A stretch of 64,000 nt of DNA, taken from Micromonospora narathiwatensis. Its GTDB lineage: Bacteria; Actinomycetota; Actinomycetes; Mycobacteriales; Micromonosporaceae. Where the stretch lies: assembly GCF_900089605.1 (NCBI RefSeq), contig NZ_LT594324.1, forward strand, positions 3,534,001 through 3,598,000, given 5' to 3'. The stretch's first letter is position 1; the number at the start of each line of letters is the position of its first letter. Below the pieces are notes generated by a model that saw only the letters and a list, made by a program, of their open reading frames with translations, ran no database searches and was not told the origin of the DNA. The position numbers and the translations under genes are program-made. Shown piece by piece: positions 26,968-34,878 of the stretch.

Positions 26968-27038
26968 GCCGGCTAGGTTAGTCCGCTGGTCAGCCGGCCG
27001 GTCTCCCGGCCCTCGGCCGAACGGTCACGGCCCGCCGG

Positions 27039-27923
27039 TCAGGCGCCGACCCGGCGCAGCAGCCCCTCCTGCACGGCGCTGGCGATGTGCCGGCCGTCGG
27101 TCGTGAACATCCGGCCGGTGGCCAACCCACGGGCACCGGAGGCGGACGGGCTCCAGCAGTCGTAGAGGAACCACTCGTCGGCGCGGAAGGACCGGTGGAA
27201 CCACAGCGCGTGGTCCAGGCTCGCGCCCACCACTCCCCCGGGCCCCCAGACCTCGCCGTGCACCGAGAGCACCGAGTCGAGCAGGGTCAGATCCGAGGCG
27301 TACGTCAGGGCGCAGGCGTGCAGCAGCGGATCGTCGGGCAGCTTGCCGTCGATCCGCATCCAGACCCGCTGGTGCGGCTCGGCGGGCCGGTCGCCGGGGC
27401 GTACCCAGCCGGGCTCGCCCAGGTAGCGGACGTCGATCGGGCGGGGGATCTGGCCCCAGATGCCGAGCCGCTCCGGGTAGCGGGAGAGCCGGTCGGTCAT
27501 CGTCGGGACCTGCTCCGGGCCGGGCACGTCGAGGGGGGCGGGAGCCTGGTGGTCCAGCCCCTCCTCGTGCCGCTGGAACGACGCCGACATGAAGAAGATC
27601 GGCCTGTCGTGCTGGAGCGCGACGGACCGGCGTACCGAGAAGGAGCGGCCGTCGCGGACGTTCTCCACCTGGTACTCGATCGGCTCGGCCGGGTCACCGG
27701 GGCGGACGAAGTAGCCGTGCAGGGATTGCACGAAGCGCTCCGGGTCGACGGTGCGCCCGGCGGCGACCAGCGCCTGGCCGGCGACCTGGCCGCCGTACAC
27801 CCGCTGCGGACCGACCGGCGGGCTCATCCCCCGGAAGGTCATCTCGCCGGTGTGGTCCAGGTCCAGCACGGCCAGGAGCTGGTCGACCGCGGCCTGGCCG
27901 GTCGCCGCCGCCGGCTCGGTCAC
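27039..27923 (-). CDS. tesB: Acyl-CoA thioesterase II
   Basis: Hydrolyses acyl-CoA to free fatty acid and CoA. The 294-aa protein has two hotdog domains: TFRGMSPPVGPQRVYGGQVA with LHGYFVRPGDP and SFSVRRSVALQHDRPIFFMSASF in the first, and LLHACALTYASDLTLLDSV plus SLDHALWFHRSF and LYDCWSPSASGARGLATG in the second, including the Asp/Thr/Gln active-site region of TesB. It lies downstream of pyk on the same strand, the neighbour order known in mycobacteria (pykA-tesB1), 55 bases after it. GTG start at 27923. Confidence 0.94.
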   Translation of the reverse strand: MTEPAAATGQAAVDQLLAVLDLDHTGEMTFRGMSPPVGPQRVYGGQVAGQALVAAGRTVDPERFVQSLHGYFVRPGDPAEPIEYQVENVRDGRSFSVRRSVALQHDRPIFFMSASFQRHEEGLDHQAPAPLDVPGPEQVPTMTDRLSRYPERLGIWGQIPRPIDVRYLGEPGWVRPGDRPAEPHQRVWMRIDGKLPDDPLLHACALTYASDLTLLDSVLSVHGEVWGPGGVVGASLDHALWFHRSFRADEWFLYDCWSPSASGARGLATGRMFTTDGRHIASAVQEGLLRRVGA

Positions 27924-27936
27924 GGAGTCACCTCGG

Positions 27937-27982
27937 TTCGCGACCGCGGGGCTCGCAAAACCGACTCACTCCTCGCGCTCAC
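27937..27982 (-). repeat. Diverged copy of the 59-bp stop-codon element, at the pyk stop
   Basis: On the minus strand it begins GTGAGCGCGAGGAG, whose TGA is the pyk stop codon, and ends GAGCCCCGCGGTCGCGAA. These two ends match the element duplicated at 56881-56998; the middle has diverged. It makes up most of the pyk-tesB spacer. Confidence 0.65.
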
Positions 27983-29427
27983 TGCAAGGCCCGCGCCGCG
28001 GCGGCGTCGACCAGCGAGCCGAGCTGGTGTACCCGCAGCGTGTTGGTGGAACCGGGGGTGCCGGGGGGGCTGCCCGCCACGATCACCACGTAGTCGCCGG
28101 GGTTGGCCCGGTTGAGGCCGAGCAGCGCCTGGTCGACCTGGCGGAACATGTCGTCGGTGTGCTGGACGAAGGGCATCAGGAACGTCTCGACGCCCCAGGA
28201 GAGGGCGAGCTGGTTGCGCACCTCCGGCACCGGGGTGAACGCCAGCAGCGGCAGGTCGCAGTGCAGCCGGGCGAGCCGCTTGACGGTGTCACCGGTCTGC
28301 GAGAAGGCGACCAGCGCCTTGGCGCCGATGGCCCGGGCGATCGAGGACGCGCCGATGGTGAGCGCGCCGCCGTGCGTACGCGGGTCGTGCTGCAGCCGGG
28401 GCACGGAGATCGAGCCGGACTCGGTGGTCTGGACGATCTTGGCCATGGTGCTGACGGTGAGCACCGGGTACTTGCCGACGCTGGTCTCACCGGAGAGCAT
28501 CACCGCGTCCGCGCCGTCGAGCACCGCGTTGGCCACGTCCGACGCCTCCGCGCGGGTCGGCCGCGAATTCTCGATCATGGAGTCGAGCATCTGGGTGGCC
28601 ACGATGACCGGCTTGGCGTTCTCCCGGCAGAGCTGCACCGCCCGCTTCTGCACCAGCGGCACCTGGTCCAGCGGCAGCTCCACGCCGAGGTCGCCGCGGG
28701 CGACCATGACGCCGTCGAAGGCGAGCACGATCGCCTCCAGGTGGTCGACCGCCTCGGGCTTCTCGACCTTGGCCAGCACCGGGCGGAACACGCCCTCCTC
28801 GGCCATGATCGCGTGCACCAGCTTGATGTCGTCGGCCGAGCGGACGAAGGAGAGCGCGACCAGGTCTACGCCCAGGCCGAGCGCGAAACGCAGGTCCGCG
28901 GCGTCCTTCTCCGACAGGGCCGGGACGCTCACCGCCACGTTCGGCAGCGAGACGCCCTTGTTGTTGGAGACCGCGCCACCCTCGGTGACCAGGCACCGGA
29001 TGTCGTTGCCGGTGACGTCGCTGACCTCGACCGCGACCCGGCCGTCGTCGATCAGCAGCCGGTCACCCGGCTTCACCTCCTGCGGCAGCTTGCGGTAGGT
29101 GCAGGAGACCCGGTCCTTGGTGCCGAGGATGTCGTCCCCGGTGATCACCACCGAGTCGCCGGTGCGCCACTCGTGCGGGCCGTCGGCGAACCGGCCGAGC
29201 CGGATCTTCGGGCCCTGGAGGTCGGCGAGCACCGCCACCGGCCGTCCGGCCGCCTCGGCCGCCTCCCGGACGAGCCGGCAGACCGACTCGTGGTCGGCGT
29301 GACTGCCGTGGCTGAAGTTGAGCCTCGCCACGTTCATGCCGGCCTCTACCAGGCCCCGGATGCGCTCCGGGGACGACGTGGCGGGGCCGAGTGTGCAGAC
29401 GATCTTCGCGCGGCGTGTCACGCCCAT
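27979..29427 (-). CDS. pyk: Pyruvate kinase
   Basis: Final ATP-forming step of glycolysis. The 482-aa protein has the N-terminal RRAKIVCTLGPATSSPERIR, the substrate-binding NVARLNFSHGSHADH, the B-domain, the Mg/PEP site VMVARGDLGVELPL, the signature TQMLDSMIENSRPTRAEASD and the C-terminal effector domain (LVAFSQTGDTVKRLARL). Start: ATG at 29427 (MGVTRRAKIVCTLG); GGAGGAG lies 11 bases upstream, slightly far. The open frame continues far upstream but loses coding character. The stop codon lies within a repeat element shared with the trp locus. Confidence 0.96.
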   Translation of the reverse strand: MGVTRRAKIVCTLGPATSSPERIRGLVEAGMNVARLNFSHGSHADHESVCRLVREAAEAAGRPVAVLADLQGPKIRLGRFADGPHEWRTGDSVVITGDDILGTKDRVSCTYRKLPQEVKPGDRLLIDDGRVAVEVSDVTGNDIRCLVTEGGAVSNNKGVSLPNVAVSVPALSEKDAADLRFALGLGVDLVALSFVRSADDIKLVHAIMAEEGVFRPVLAKVEKPEAVDHLEAIVLAFDGVMVARGDLGVELPLDQVPLVQKRAVQLCRENAKPVIVATQMLDSMIENSRPTRAEASDVANAVLDGADAVMLSGETSVGKYPVLTVSTMAKIVQTTESGSISVPRLQHDPRTHGGALTIGASSIARAIGAKALVAFSQTGDTVKRLARLHCDLPLLAFTPVPEVRNQLALSWGVETFLMPFVQHTDDMFRQVDQALLGLNRANPGDYVVIVAGSPPGTPGSTNTLRVHQLGSLVDAAAARALQ

Positions 29428-29843
29428 CAGGCTAGTCTCTCCTCCGGGTCGACCTGCCGGCCGGCCCCTTTCGGAATGCGGAACAGTTGTCCAACGACGC
29501 GAGATTCCCGCCCGGCGGGCGGGTGCCCGACGGCACCCGGGGCGTCGTGAGTGGCGGGCATCGGCGACCGCGCGGCGGAAATCGTACCGCCCGCCGTCAT
29601 CCTCCGGCGGAGCGCTCCCGAGGTGCCCGCGAGCGCCGGTCGAGGCCGCCTCGACCAGCGATCGACCGCCGCTGTCCGGGCGGGGCGACGCCGGCCGGAA
29701 TAGGCGGCGACGGACCGTGGTCCGGCCATCGACACGCCGACACCGCGCGGGGGCGAGGTGGTCCGGCGTCCGCGAGCAGAACTTCCCCGGTTCGAGGCGC
29801 GTCAGCACCGACGCGGCCGACGTGGGCGCGGGTCGCCCCGCCG
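29428..29843. other. 416-bp gap without a recognisable gene
   Basis: Open frames on both strands run through here, but their translations are Arg/Pro/Gly-rich without family-like features. It contains one perfect 9-bp-arm palindrome, GGTCGAGGC-C-GCCTCGACC (29638-29656), of unknown meaning. It should hold the pyk promoter on the minus strand; I could not pick out the boxes with confidence. Confidence 0.4.
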
Positions 29844-30209
29844 TCAGCTCTGCGTCTTGGCCAGCGGGAACTCCAGCGAGCCGGCCGGGCAGAGGAAGGT
29901 AAGCACGTCCACCCGGTAGAGCCCGGCCTGCACCGCCGGGTCGGCCTCCATGACGCCGCGCACGTCGTCGACCGAGCCGGTGCGGGCCAGGCCGAAGCCG
30001 ATCGGCGGGTCCGGCTGCCGGGCCGGACCGTCCACCGAGCCGGCGACCAGGATGACGCCCCGCCGTTGCAGCGCCCGCATGTGGTGGATGTGCTCGGCCT
30101 GCAACCGCTGCACCGTCTCCGCCGGCAGGGCGCGGCCCGACGGCCCCGGGTAGAGCACGATGCACTCGTACGTGTCGAGCGCGAAGTCGACCTGCGGGAT
30201 TCCGGTCAT
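29844..30209 (-). CDS. YciI-like protein
   Basis: Small single-domain protein of the YCII-related (dimeric alpha/beta-barrel) superfamily. The 121-aa protein has FALDTYECIVLYPGPSGRAL at the N-terminus and ALQRRGVILVAGSVDGP with FGLARTGSVDDVRGVMEADP, the usual beta-alpha-beta pattern; the fold's conserved His is in EHIHHMRAL. Biochemical role unknown. Start: ATG at 30209, with GGAGGT 5 bases upstream. Divergent from the GMC oxidoreductase. Confidence 0.85.
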   Translation of the reverse strand: MTGIPQVDFALDTYECIVLYPGPSGRALPAETVQRLQAEHIHHMRALQRRGVILVAGSVDGPARQPDPPIGFGLARTGSVDDVRGVMEADPAVQAGLYRVDVLTFLCPAGSLEFPLAKTQS

Positions 30210-30453
30210 GTCGCACCTCCAGACGTACGCCCCGACCCAGACTCGCACGGCGCGGACCGTCGTCGCGGTCGCTCGCCCCAACTGCCCGCGCCGGCGCCGG
30301 GTTGCGGACCCGTCGCGCCGTTCGTCCCATCGCCGCCCTGCGCTCCCATGGACGTACGTCGTCCCGGCCGGCGGGCCGATCGGGACTTTTCGTTAGGTGA
30401 TCGATTCGCTACCGTGTGAAAGATTCTCGCTCAATGGGACAGTGGGGTCCGAG
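30210..30453. promoter_or_regulatory. Divergent promoter region, YciI and GMC oxidoreductase
   Basis: A 244-bp gap. The part next to the GMC gene (about 30385-30430) is A/T-richer than its surroundings and probably holds its promoter, but no clear -10/-35 pair was found. Confidence 0.35.
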
Positions 30454-32058
30454 GTGGACGAATTCGACTACGTCATCGTCGGTGCGGGCGCGGCCGGGTG
30501 CGTGCTGGCCAACCGGCTCACCGAGGACCCGGGCACCCGGGTGCTGCTGATGGAGGCGGGCGGCTGGGACCGCAGCCCCTTCGTCCGCGTACCCAAGGGG
30601 TTCTCCCGCCTGATGGACGACGGGCGTACCGCCTGGCACTACCCGGCGACGACCGGGCCGGGGCGGGAGGAGACGTGGCAGCGCGGGCGGATGATCGGCG
30701 GCTCGACCTCGATCAACGGCATGATCTACAGCCGGGGCGCCCAGCCGGACTACGACGCGCTGGAACGCCTCGGCAACCCCGGCTGGGGCTGGTCGACCAT
30801 GCTGCCGATCTTCAAGCGGCTGGAGGACAACCCGCTGGGCGCCTCACCGGTCCGGGGCGTCGGCGGCCCGCTGCGGCTCTCCACCACCACCGGCACCGAC
30901 GAGCTCTGCGAGGAGATGATCGCGGCCGGTACGGAACTGGGCTGGCGCCGGGTCGACGACCTCAACGCCGACGACGGCGAGCGGATCGGCTACGCCATGG
31001 CCACCATCCGCGACGGACGCCGGGTCAGCGCCGCCCACGCCTTCCTGCATCCGGTACGCGCACGGCCGAACCTGACCGTCGCGGTCGACACCGTCGCGTT
31101 GCGGGTGCTGGTCCGGGACGGCCGGGCGGTCGGGGTACGCGCCGAGCACCGGGGCCGGCCGGTCGAGCACCTGGCGTCCGCCGAGGTGATCCTCGCCGCG
31201 GGCGCTCTCGCCACCCCGCAACTGCTACAGGTCTCCGGGATCGGGCCGGCCGACACGCTGCGTTCCGCCGGGGTGGAGGTGCTGCTCGACCGGCCCCGGG
31301 TGGGCGCCGGCCTGCGCGAGCACCGGTCGATGGCGTTGCAGTACCGGCTGGCCGGGCCGGGCGGCTACAACGCGCGGCTCGGCGGACCGCTCGGGCAGGC
31401 CCGGGCCGCGCTCGGCTACCTGCTCACCCGGCGCGGCCCGCTCGCCCTGCCGGTGCTCGACGTGGCGGCCCACATCAAGTCCCGCCCGGAGCTGGACCGT
31501 CCGGACGCCCACCTGCTGATGGCCCCGTTCTCGGCGGCGCCGCGCCGGCCGGGGCGGGCGCTGGAGCTGGAGCGGGAGCCCGGCCTGATGTGCCTGGGCA
31601 CGGTGACCCGCCCGGACAGCGCGGGGAGCCTGGCCGTCACCGGGCCGGATCCGCGTACCCCGCCCGCGATCGTGGCGAACTACCTCGACACCCCGCACGA
31701 CCGCACGGTCGCGGTGGACACCTTCCGGCGGATGCGGGAACTCTTCGCCACCGCGCCGATCGCCAAGCGGCTCGCGGCGGAGATACTGCCCGGGCCGGCG
31801 ACGAGCACCGACGAGGAGATCGTCGAGGCGGCCCTGGCGGACGGCTACTGCGGCTACCACGCCATCGGCACCTGCGCCATGGGCCCGGACGACGAGCACG
31901 TGGTCGACCCGCAACTGCGCGTACGCGGAGTGGCCGGGCTCCGGGTGGTCGACGCGTCGGTGCTGCCGGTGATGGTCGCCGGCTGGATCAACGCGCCGGT
32001 TACCGCGCTGGCGTGGCGGGCCGCCGACCTGATTCTCGGCCGCGACACCCGGGACTGA
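30454..32058 (+). CDS. GMC family FAD-dependent oxidoreductase
   Basis: Glucose-methanol-choline oxidoreductase, oxidising an alcohol with FAD. The 534-aa protein has the dinucleotide site DYVIVGAGAAGCVLANRLTE, the GMC signatures GRMIGGSTSINGMIYSRG and ILAAGALATPQLLQVSGIG, and the C-terminal catalytic region YHAIGTCAMG and VMVAGWINAPVTALAWRAAD. The nearest well-known relatives are choline/alcohol dehydrogenases; the substrate is not visible. Start: GTG at 30454 (MDEFDYVIVGAG); a GTG 12 bases and an ATG 57 bases upstream are alternatives. A strong terminator directly follows the stop. Confidence 0.92.
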   Translation: MDEFDYVIVGAGAAGCVLANRLTEDPGTRVLLMEAGGWDRSPFVRVPKGFSRLMDDGRTAWHYPATTGPGREETWQRGRMIGGSTSINGMIYSRGAQPDYDALERLGNPGWGWSTMLPIFKRLEDNPLGASPVRGVGGPLRLSTTTGTDELCEEMIAAGTELGWRRVDDLNADDGERIGYAMATIRDGRRVSAAHAFLHPVRARPNLTVAVDTVALRVLVRDGRAVGVRAEHRGRPVEHLASAEVILAAGALATPQLLQVSGIGPADTLRSAGVEVLLDRPRVGAGLREHRSMALQYRLAGPGGYNARLGGPLGQARAALGYLLTRRGPLALPVLDVAAHIKSRPELDRPDAHLLMAPFSAAPRRPGRALELEREPGLMCLGTVTRPDSAGSLAVTGPDPRTPPAIVANYLDTPHDRTVAVDTFRRMRELFATAPIAKRLAAEILPGPATSTDEEIVEAALADGYCGYHAIGTCAMGPDDEHVVDPQLRVRGVAGLRVVDASVLPVMVAGWINAPVTALAWRAADLILGRDTRD

Positions 32059-32113
32059 CCGACGGGCGGCGGGCGGCGTGTCCACGTCGAGGTGGCCGGG
32101 CGCCGCCCGTCGG
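32059..32113. terminator. Terminator between GMC oxidoreductase and lipase
   Basis: Perfect 13-bp stem CCGACGGGCGGCG/CGCCGCCCGTCGG (32059-32071 with 32101-32113), starting immediately after the GMC stop and ending 10 bases before the lipase stop. Probably bidirectional. Confidence 0.75.
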
Positions 32114-32123
32114 CGTGCCCGCG

Positions 32124-32942
32124 TCAGAGGGCGAAGCAGTCGGGCCGGATGGTCGCGTCGGCGAGCGCCTGCCGGACGACGGTGTACGTCGTACCGTCGA
32201 GGACCAGGCCGAGGTGGCCGACCACCCGCAGCGGGCACCACGCCTGGACCAGCACGTTGGTGGCGCCGTCGGCGAGCATGGCGTTGTCGACCGGCCGGAC
32301 CAGTTCGTCCTGCCAGGTGCGTACGGCGGTCCAGCGGAGCGCGCCGGGGGTCTCGTCGCCGTCGTTGAGGCCGGCGAGGAAGTCCGAGCCGATCGACATC
32401 TGCTGGCAGGCGACGACGCCGGCGCAACTGCCCAGCCCGACGAAGTTCACGATGTTGGCGACGTAGGTGCCGTGCTGCGGGGTGCCCAGGCTGACGTAGT
32501 GGGCCACCTTGTCGGCGCCGCCCAGGAACTTGACGTACCAGCGGGAGACCAGGCCGCCCTCGGAGTGGGTGACCAGGTCCACCTTGGTCGCACCGGTGGC
32601 GGCGCGGACCTGGTCCACGTAGGACGACAGCGCGCGGGCGGAGTCGCGGATGTCGCCGACGCCGAGCCCGGGCAGTTGGTAGATCCACACCCGGTAGCCG
32701 TCGGCCCGCAGCCGGGCGGCGATCGGCTCGTACGCGATGGAGATGCCGATCAGCCCGCCGACGACGATGACCGGGTTGCCGGAGGCCGCCGCCGCGACGG
32801 TGCGGCCGGCGGTGGCGGCGCTGGTCGCGGCGGCGGAACCGGTCGCGGCGGGGGAAGCCGTCGGGGTGGCCTGGGCGGCGGTGGCGGGGACGAGCAGGGC
32901 GGCGACGGCGGCGGTGACGGTGAGGATCTTTCGGAGCAGCAT
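32124..32942 (-). CDS. Secreted lipase/esterase, alpha/beta-hydrolase
   Basis: Extracellular triacylglycerol-lipase-type hydrolase (lipase class 2 / EstA-LipA like). The 272-aa protein has a signal peptide (MLLRKILTVTAAVAALLVPA, cleavage after an Ala-x-Ala near residue 25), an Ala/Thr/Ser-rich spacer, the oxyanion-region PVIVVGGLIGISIAYEPIAA, and the nucleophile elbow VDLVTHSEGGLVSRWYVKFL (Ser in T-H-S-E-G). YVSLGTPQHGTYVANIV follows, and the final His is likely in VVGHLGLVLD. Two Cys pairs suggest disulfides. Start: ATG at 32942, with GGAGGT 6 bases upstream. Confidence 0.88.
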   Translation of the reverse strand: MLLRKILTVTAAVAALLVPATAAQATPTASPAATGSAAATSAATAGRTVAAAASGNPVIVVGGLIGISIAYEPIAARLRADGYRVWIYQLPGLGVGDIRDSARALSSYVDQVRAATGATKVDLVTHSEGGLVSRWYVKFLGGADKVAHYVSLGTPQHGTYVANIVNFVGLGSCAGVVACQQMSIGSDFLAGLNDGDETPGALRWTAVRTWQDELVRPVDNAMLADGATNVLVQAWCPLRVVGHLGLVLDGTTYTVVRQALADATIRPDCFAL

Positions 32943-33129
32943 GGCTGCACCTCCGATGGGAGGCACCCGGGGAACCGGGAGGGACGGGTGGGGGAATCCG
33001 ATCGATCGTGGAACGATGATGCGCGACTGTTTTCATGCTCGTCAATGAAAAGTTACGCGTCGGTAACCATTGTTCCGCCCTCGGCACAAACCGGCATATC
33101 GGACGCCTCCGGGGCGGGCCGGCCGGCCA

Positions 33130-33570
33130 CTACGTCGGTGTTCTGGTCACCGCCGCCGCGACGGCCGGGAGCGCGCCGGCCTCCGGGTGCTCCGGGTCGA
33201 GCAGCACGGCGACCGCGACACCCGGTTCGACCAGCCAGAAGGCTTCGCTCTCACAGATCAGGCCGGGGCCGTCGGGGTGGGAGAAGTCGTCCATTTCCCA
33301 CTCCGCTGCGTCACGCTCGTGCCAGTCGGCGAGGAAGTCGTGCAGCGCGGCGAGATCGCAGAGCCGGTCGCCGCGGAGCACGTGCACCCTGAGGTCGACC
33401 CGGTAGCCCCCGTCCACCCGGCGCTCCCAGACCCGGGTCGCGACGGCGATCTCGTCCCACTCGCCGGCGGAGTCGGACATCTCCGGGCCCACGCCGTCCG
33501 GGACGTGGCCGATCCGGAAGCCGTCCAGTTCCCCGCCGGTGCGGTCGACGGGCTCGTCGATCCCGCTCAT
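33130..33570 (-). CDS. Uncharacterised acidic protein, last gene of the FtsK-like module
   Basis: A 146-aa acidic protein with no family I can name. Visible features: WDEIAVATRVWERRVDGGYR, LHDFLADWHERDAAEWEMDD, FSHPDGPGLICESEAFWLVE and PGVAVAVLLDPEHPE; strongly coding codon usage; no signal peptide or membrane segment. The ATG at 33570 lies 6 bases after the stop of the small helical protein, which indicates translational coupling. Position in the module suggests a regulatory or chaperone-like partner; that is inference only. Confidence 0.75.
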   Translation of the reverse strand: MSGIDEPVDRTGGELDGFRIGHVPDGVGPEMSDSAGEWDEIAVATRVWERRVDGGYRVDLRVHVLRGDRLCDLAALHDFLADWHERDAAEWEMDDFSHPDGPGLICESEAFWLVEPGVAVAVLLDPEHPEAGALPAVAAAVTRTPT

Positions 33571-33576
33571 CGGTGC

Positions 33577-33840
33577 TCAGTTCCCCAACGCCTGGACCCT
33601 GGCGATCGTCTCCTGAACGTGCTGCCGGGCGGGCGCGCCGCCCTGGGCGGCCTGGGCCAACGCCTGCCGATAGGCGTCGATCATGCCGACCAACGGTCCG
33701 GCCGCCGCGCCCTCCAACGCGCCGGCCACCAACGCCCGCGCCTCGGCGGCGTCCTGCGCGGCGGCCGCCGACTTGGCCTTCGCCTCGTCCAGCTTCTGGG
33801 CCGCCGCCACCAGCCTGGCGATGATCTGCGCCGCGCTCAC
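33577..33840 (-). CDS. Small Ala-rich helical protein of the FtsK-like module
   Basis: An 87-aa, almost all-helical, Ala-rich protein (SAAQIIARLVAAAQKLDEAK, then a long second helix; ends HVQETIARVQALGN). Its size and helical-hairpin look recall WXG100/ESX-type secreted proteins, but it has no WxG motif, so this is only a resemblance. GTG start at 33840 overlaps by 4 bases (GTGA) the stop of a 19-codon mini-ORF. Encoded 233 bases downstream of the membrane-protein gene; a TAGGCT box at 33968-33963 may give it its own promoter. Confidence 0.75.
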   Translation of the reverse strand: MSAAQIIARLVAAAQKLDEAKAKSAAAAQDAAEARALVAGALEGAAAGPLVGMIDAYRQALAQAAQGGAPARQHVQETIARVQALGN

Positions 33841-33896
33841 GCCGCCGCCCCACTTCGCCCCACGACGGCACCGAGCCGGATGACCCGCTCGCTCAC
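33837..33896 (-). CDS. 19-codon mini-ORF coupled to the small helical protein gene
   Basis: Reads MSERVIRLGAVVGRSGAAA from GTG at 33896, with GGAGGGG about 3-5 bases upstream, a better ribosome site than the gene it precedes. Its TGA overlaps the next start codon (GTGA). It may act as a leader that drives coupled translation, or be a true small protein. Too short to judge from composition. Confidence 0.4.
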   Translation of the reverse strand: MSERVIRLGAVVGRSGAAA

Positions 33897-33962
33897 ATGC
33901 CCCTCCCCGACGTCGTCCGCCTCGCCCGACCCGCGCCACCGCGGCGGCACCGGGCACAGAGG

Positions 33963-33968
33963 AGCCTA
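33963..33968 (-). promoter_or_regulatory. Candidate -10 box, internal promoter of the module
   Basis: TAGGCT on the minus strand, about 66 bases before the mini-ORF start, in the 233-bp gap after the membrane-protein gene. If used, the last genes can be transcribed apart from the ATPase gene. Confidence 0.35.
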
Positions 33969-34073
33969 CGAGACGGACGCACGCCCCGCGACCACCCGAT
34001 CACAGGAACCACCGGCAGCCGCCGGCCCGCCCGGGCGAACCGGGCGGAAACCGCCGCCGGGGCCAGCACCGGT

Positions 34074-34853
34074 TCACGTGAGGCGGGTGACCACCAGGAC
34101 GGCACAGTAGAGCGACGGGGACAGCAGCGCGCAGATGACGAAGCCGAGCGGGACGTACCGCGACGACGGCAAATCGCCACCGATCACCGGCCGGCCCCAA
34201 CGGCCCAGGATCAGGTGACCGGCGAGGAACGACAGCAGCGGAATCCCGGTACAGGCCACCGCGAGCACCGGGCCGAGGCCGACCGCCTGGTTCGCCGGGG
34301 ACAACGCCGCACCGCACATCAGCACCGAGCCGGCCAGCGCGCAGGCCGCGTAGACCGCGACGGCCCGGGCCGCCGGCGACCAGGTGGGCAGCAGCATGGG
34401 CCGGTGCCCGATGGCCTCGGCCTGCTGCCCGTACCGGTCGGCCTCGTCGGCGAGCTGCCGGGCCGCGGCCAGTTCCGCCGCCGGGTCCGGCTCCGGCGCC
34501 CGCGGCCCGGGCACCGTCCCTTCCGGATACGCCCCGACCTCCGGCCGCCCCGGCGCGGCGGCTGCGCCGCCGGTCGCCCCCGCCCCGGTTCCGGGCGGCG
34601 GTGCGCCTCCCGGGGACGCCGGGACGGACACGGCCGGCGCGCCCTCCGGCACCGTCACCGAAGCGGAGCCGCCGATGGCGCGGCCGAGCTGGTCGAGGCG
34701 CTGCCCCTGGGCGGCCAGCCGCTGGCCGAGCTGGTCGGCGGCGGCGTGCAGGCCGCGACGGCGTTCCGCCTCGGCGGCGACGGCCTGCTCCCCGCCGCGC
34801 TGCCGGGCGGACAGCTCCCGGACCAGGGCCGCGTACTCCTCGAATCCGGTCAC
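34074..34853 (-). CDS. Membrane protein of the FtsK-like module (coiled coil plus 3 TM)
   Basis: A 259-aa protein with no recognised family. Residues about 1-62 are helical and charged (coiled-coil-like, with AAEAERRRGLHAAADQLGQR), 63-110 are a Pro/Gly/Ala-rich flexible stretch, then a second helical part, and three membrane segments at the C-terminal end (around AVAVYAACALAGSVLMCGAA, PVLAVACTGIPLLSFLAGHL and GFVICALLSPSLYCAVLVV). The start is GTG at 34853 or the GTG just before it at 34856; both lie in a 17-bp duplicated sequence that also holds the stop codon of the ATPase gene. It could anchor the ATPase at the membrane. Confidence 0.72.
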   Translation of the reverse strand: MTGFEEYAALVRELSARQRGGEQAVAAEAERRRGLHAAADQLGQRLAAQGQRLDQLGRAIGGSASVTVPEGAPAVSVPASPGGAPPPGTGAGATGGAAAAPGRPEVGAYPEGTVPGPRAPEPDPAAELAAARQLADEADRYGQQAEAIGHRPMLLPTWSPAARAVAVYAACALAGSVLMCGAALSPANQAVGLGPVLAVACTGIPLLSFLAGHLILGRWGRPVIGGDLPSSRYVPLGFVICALLSPSLYCAVLVVTRLT

Positions 34854-34878
34854 CACTCGTCTCCGGTCACCACTCGTC
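34845..34878 (-). repeat. 17-bp direct duplication joining two genes of the module
   Basis: Two identical adjacent copies of TCCGGTCACCACTCGTC (plus strand; 34845-34861 and 34862-34878). On the minus strand one copy carries the last codons and TGA of the ATPase gene and the other carries the GTG-GTG start of the membrane-protein gene. Before the duplication the two genes would have overlapped. Confidence 0.8.

Noticed and set aside
27979..30330. A 783-codon extension of pyruvate kinase
   Set aside because: The conserved N-terminus MGVTRRAKIVCTLG begins at 29427; upstream translation is low-complexity and overlaps the YciI gene in the wrong frame.
33577..33957. A 126-codon version of the small helical protein starting at GTG 33957
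   Set aside because: The added 39 residues are Arg/Gly/Cys-rich and unlike a natural start; the GTG at 33840 is coupled to the upstream mini-ORF stop.
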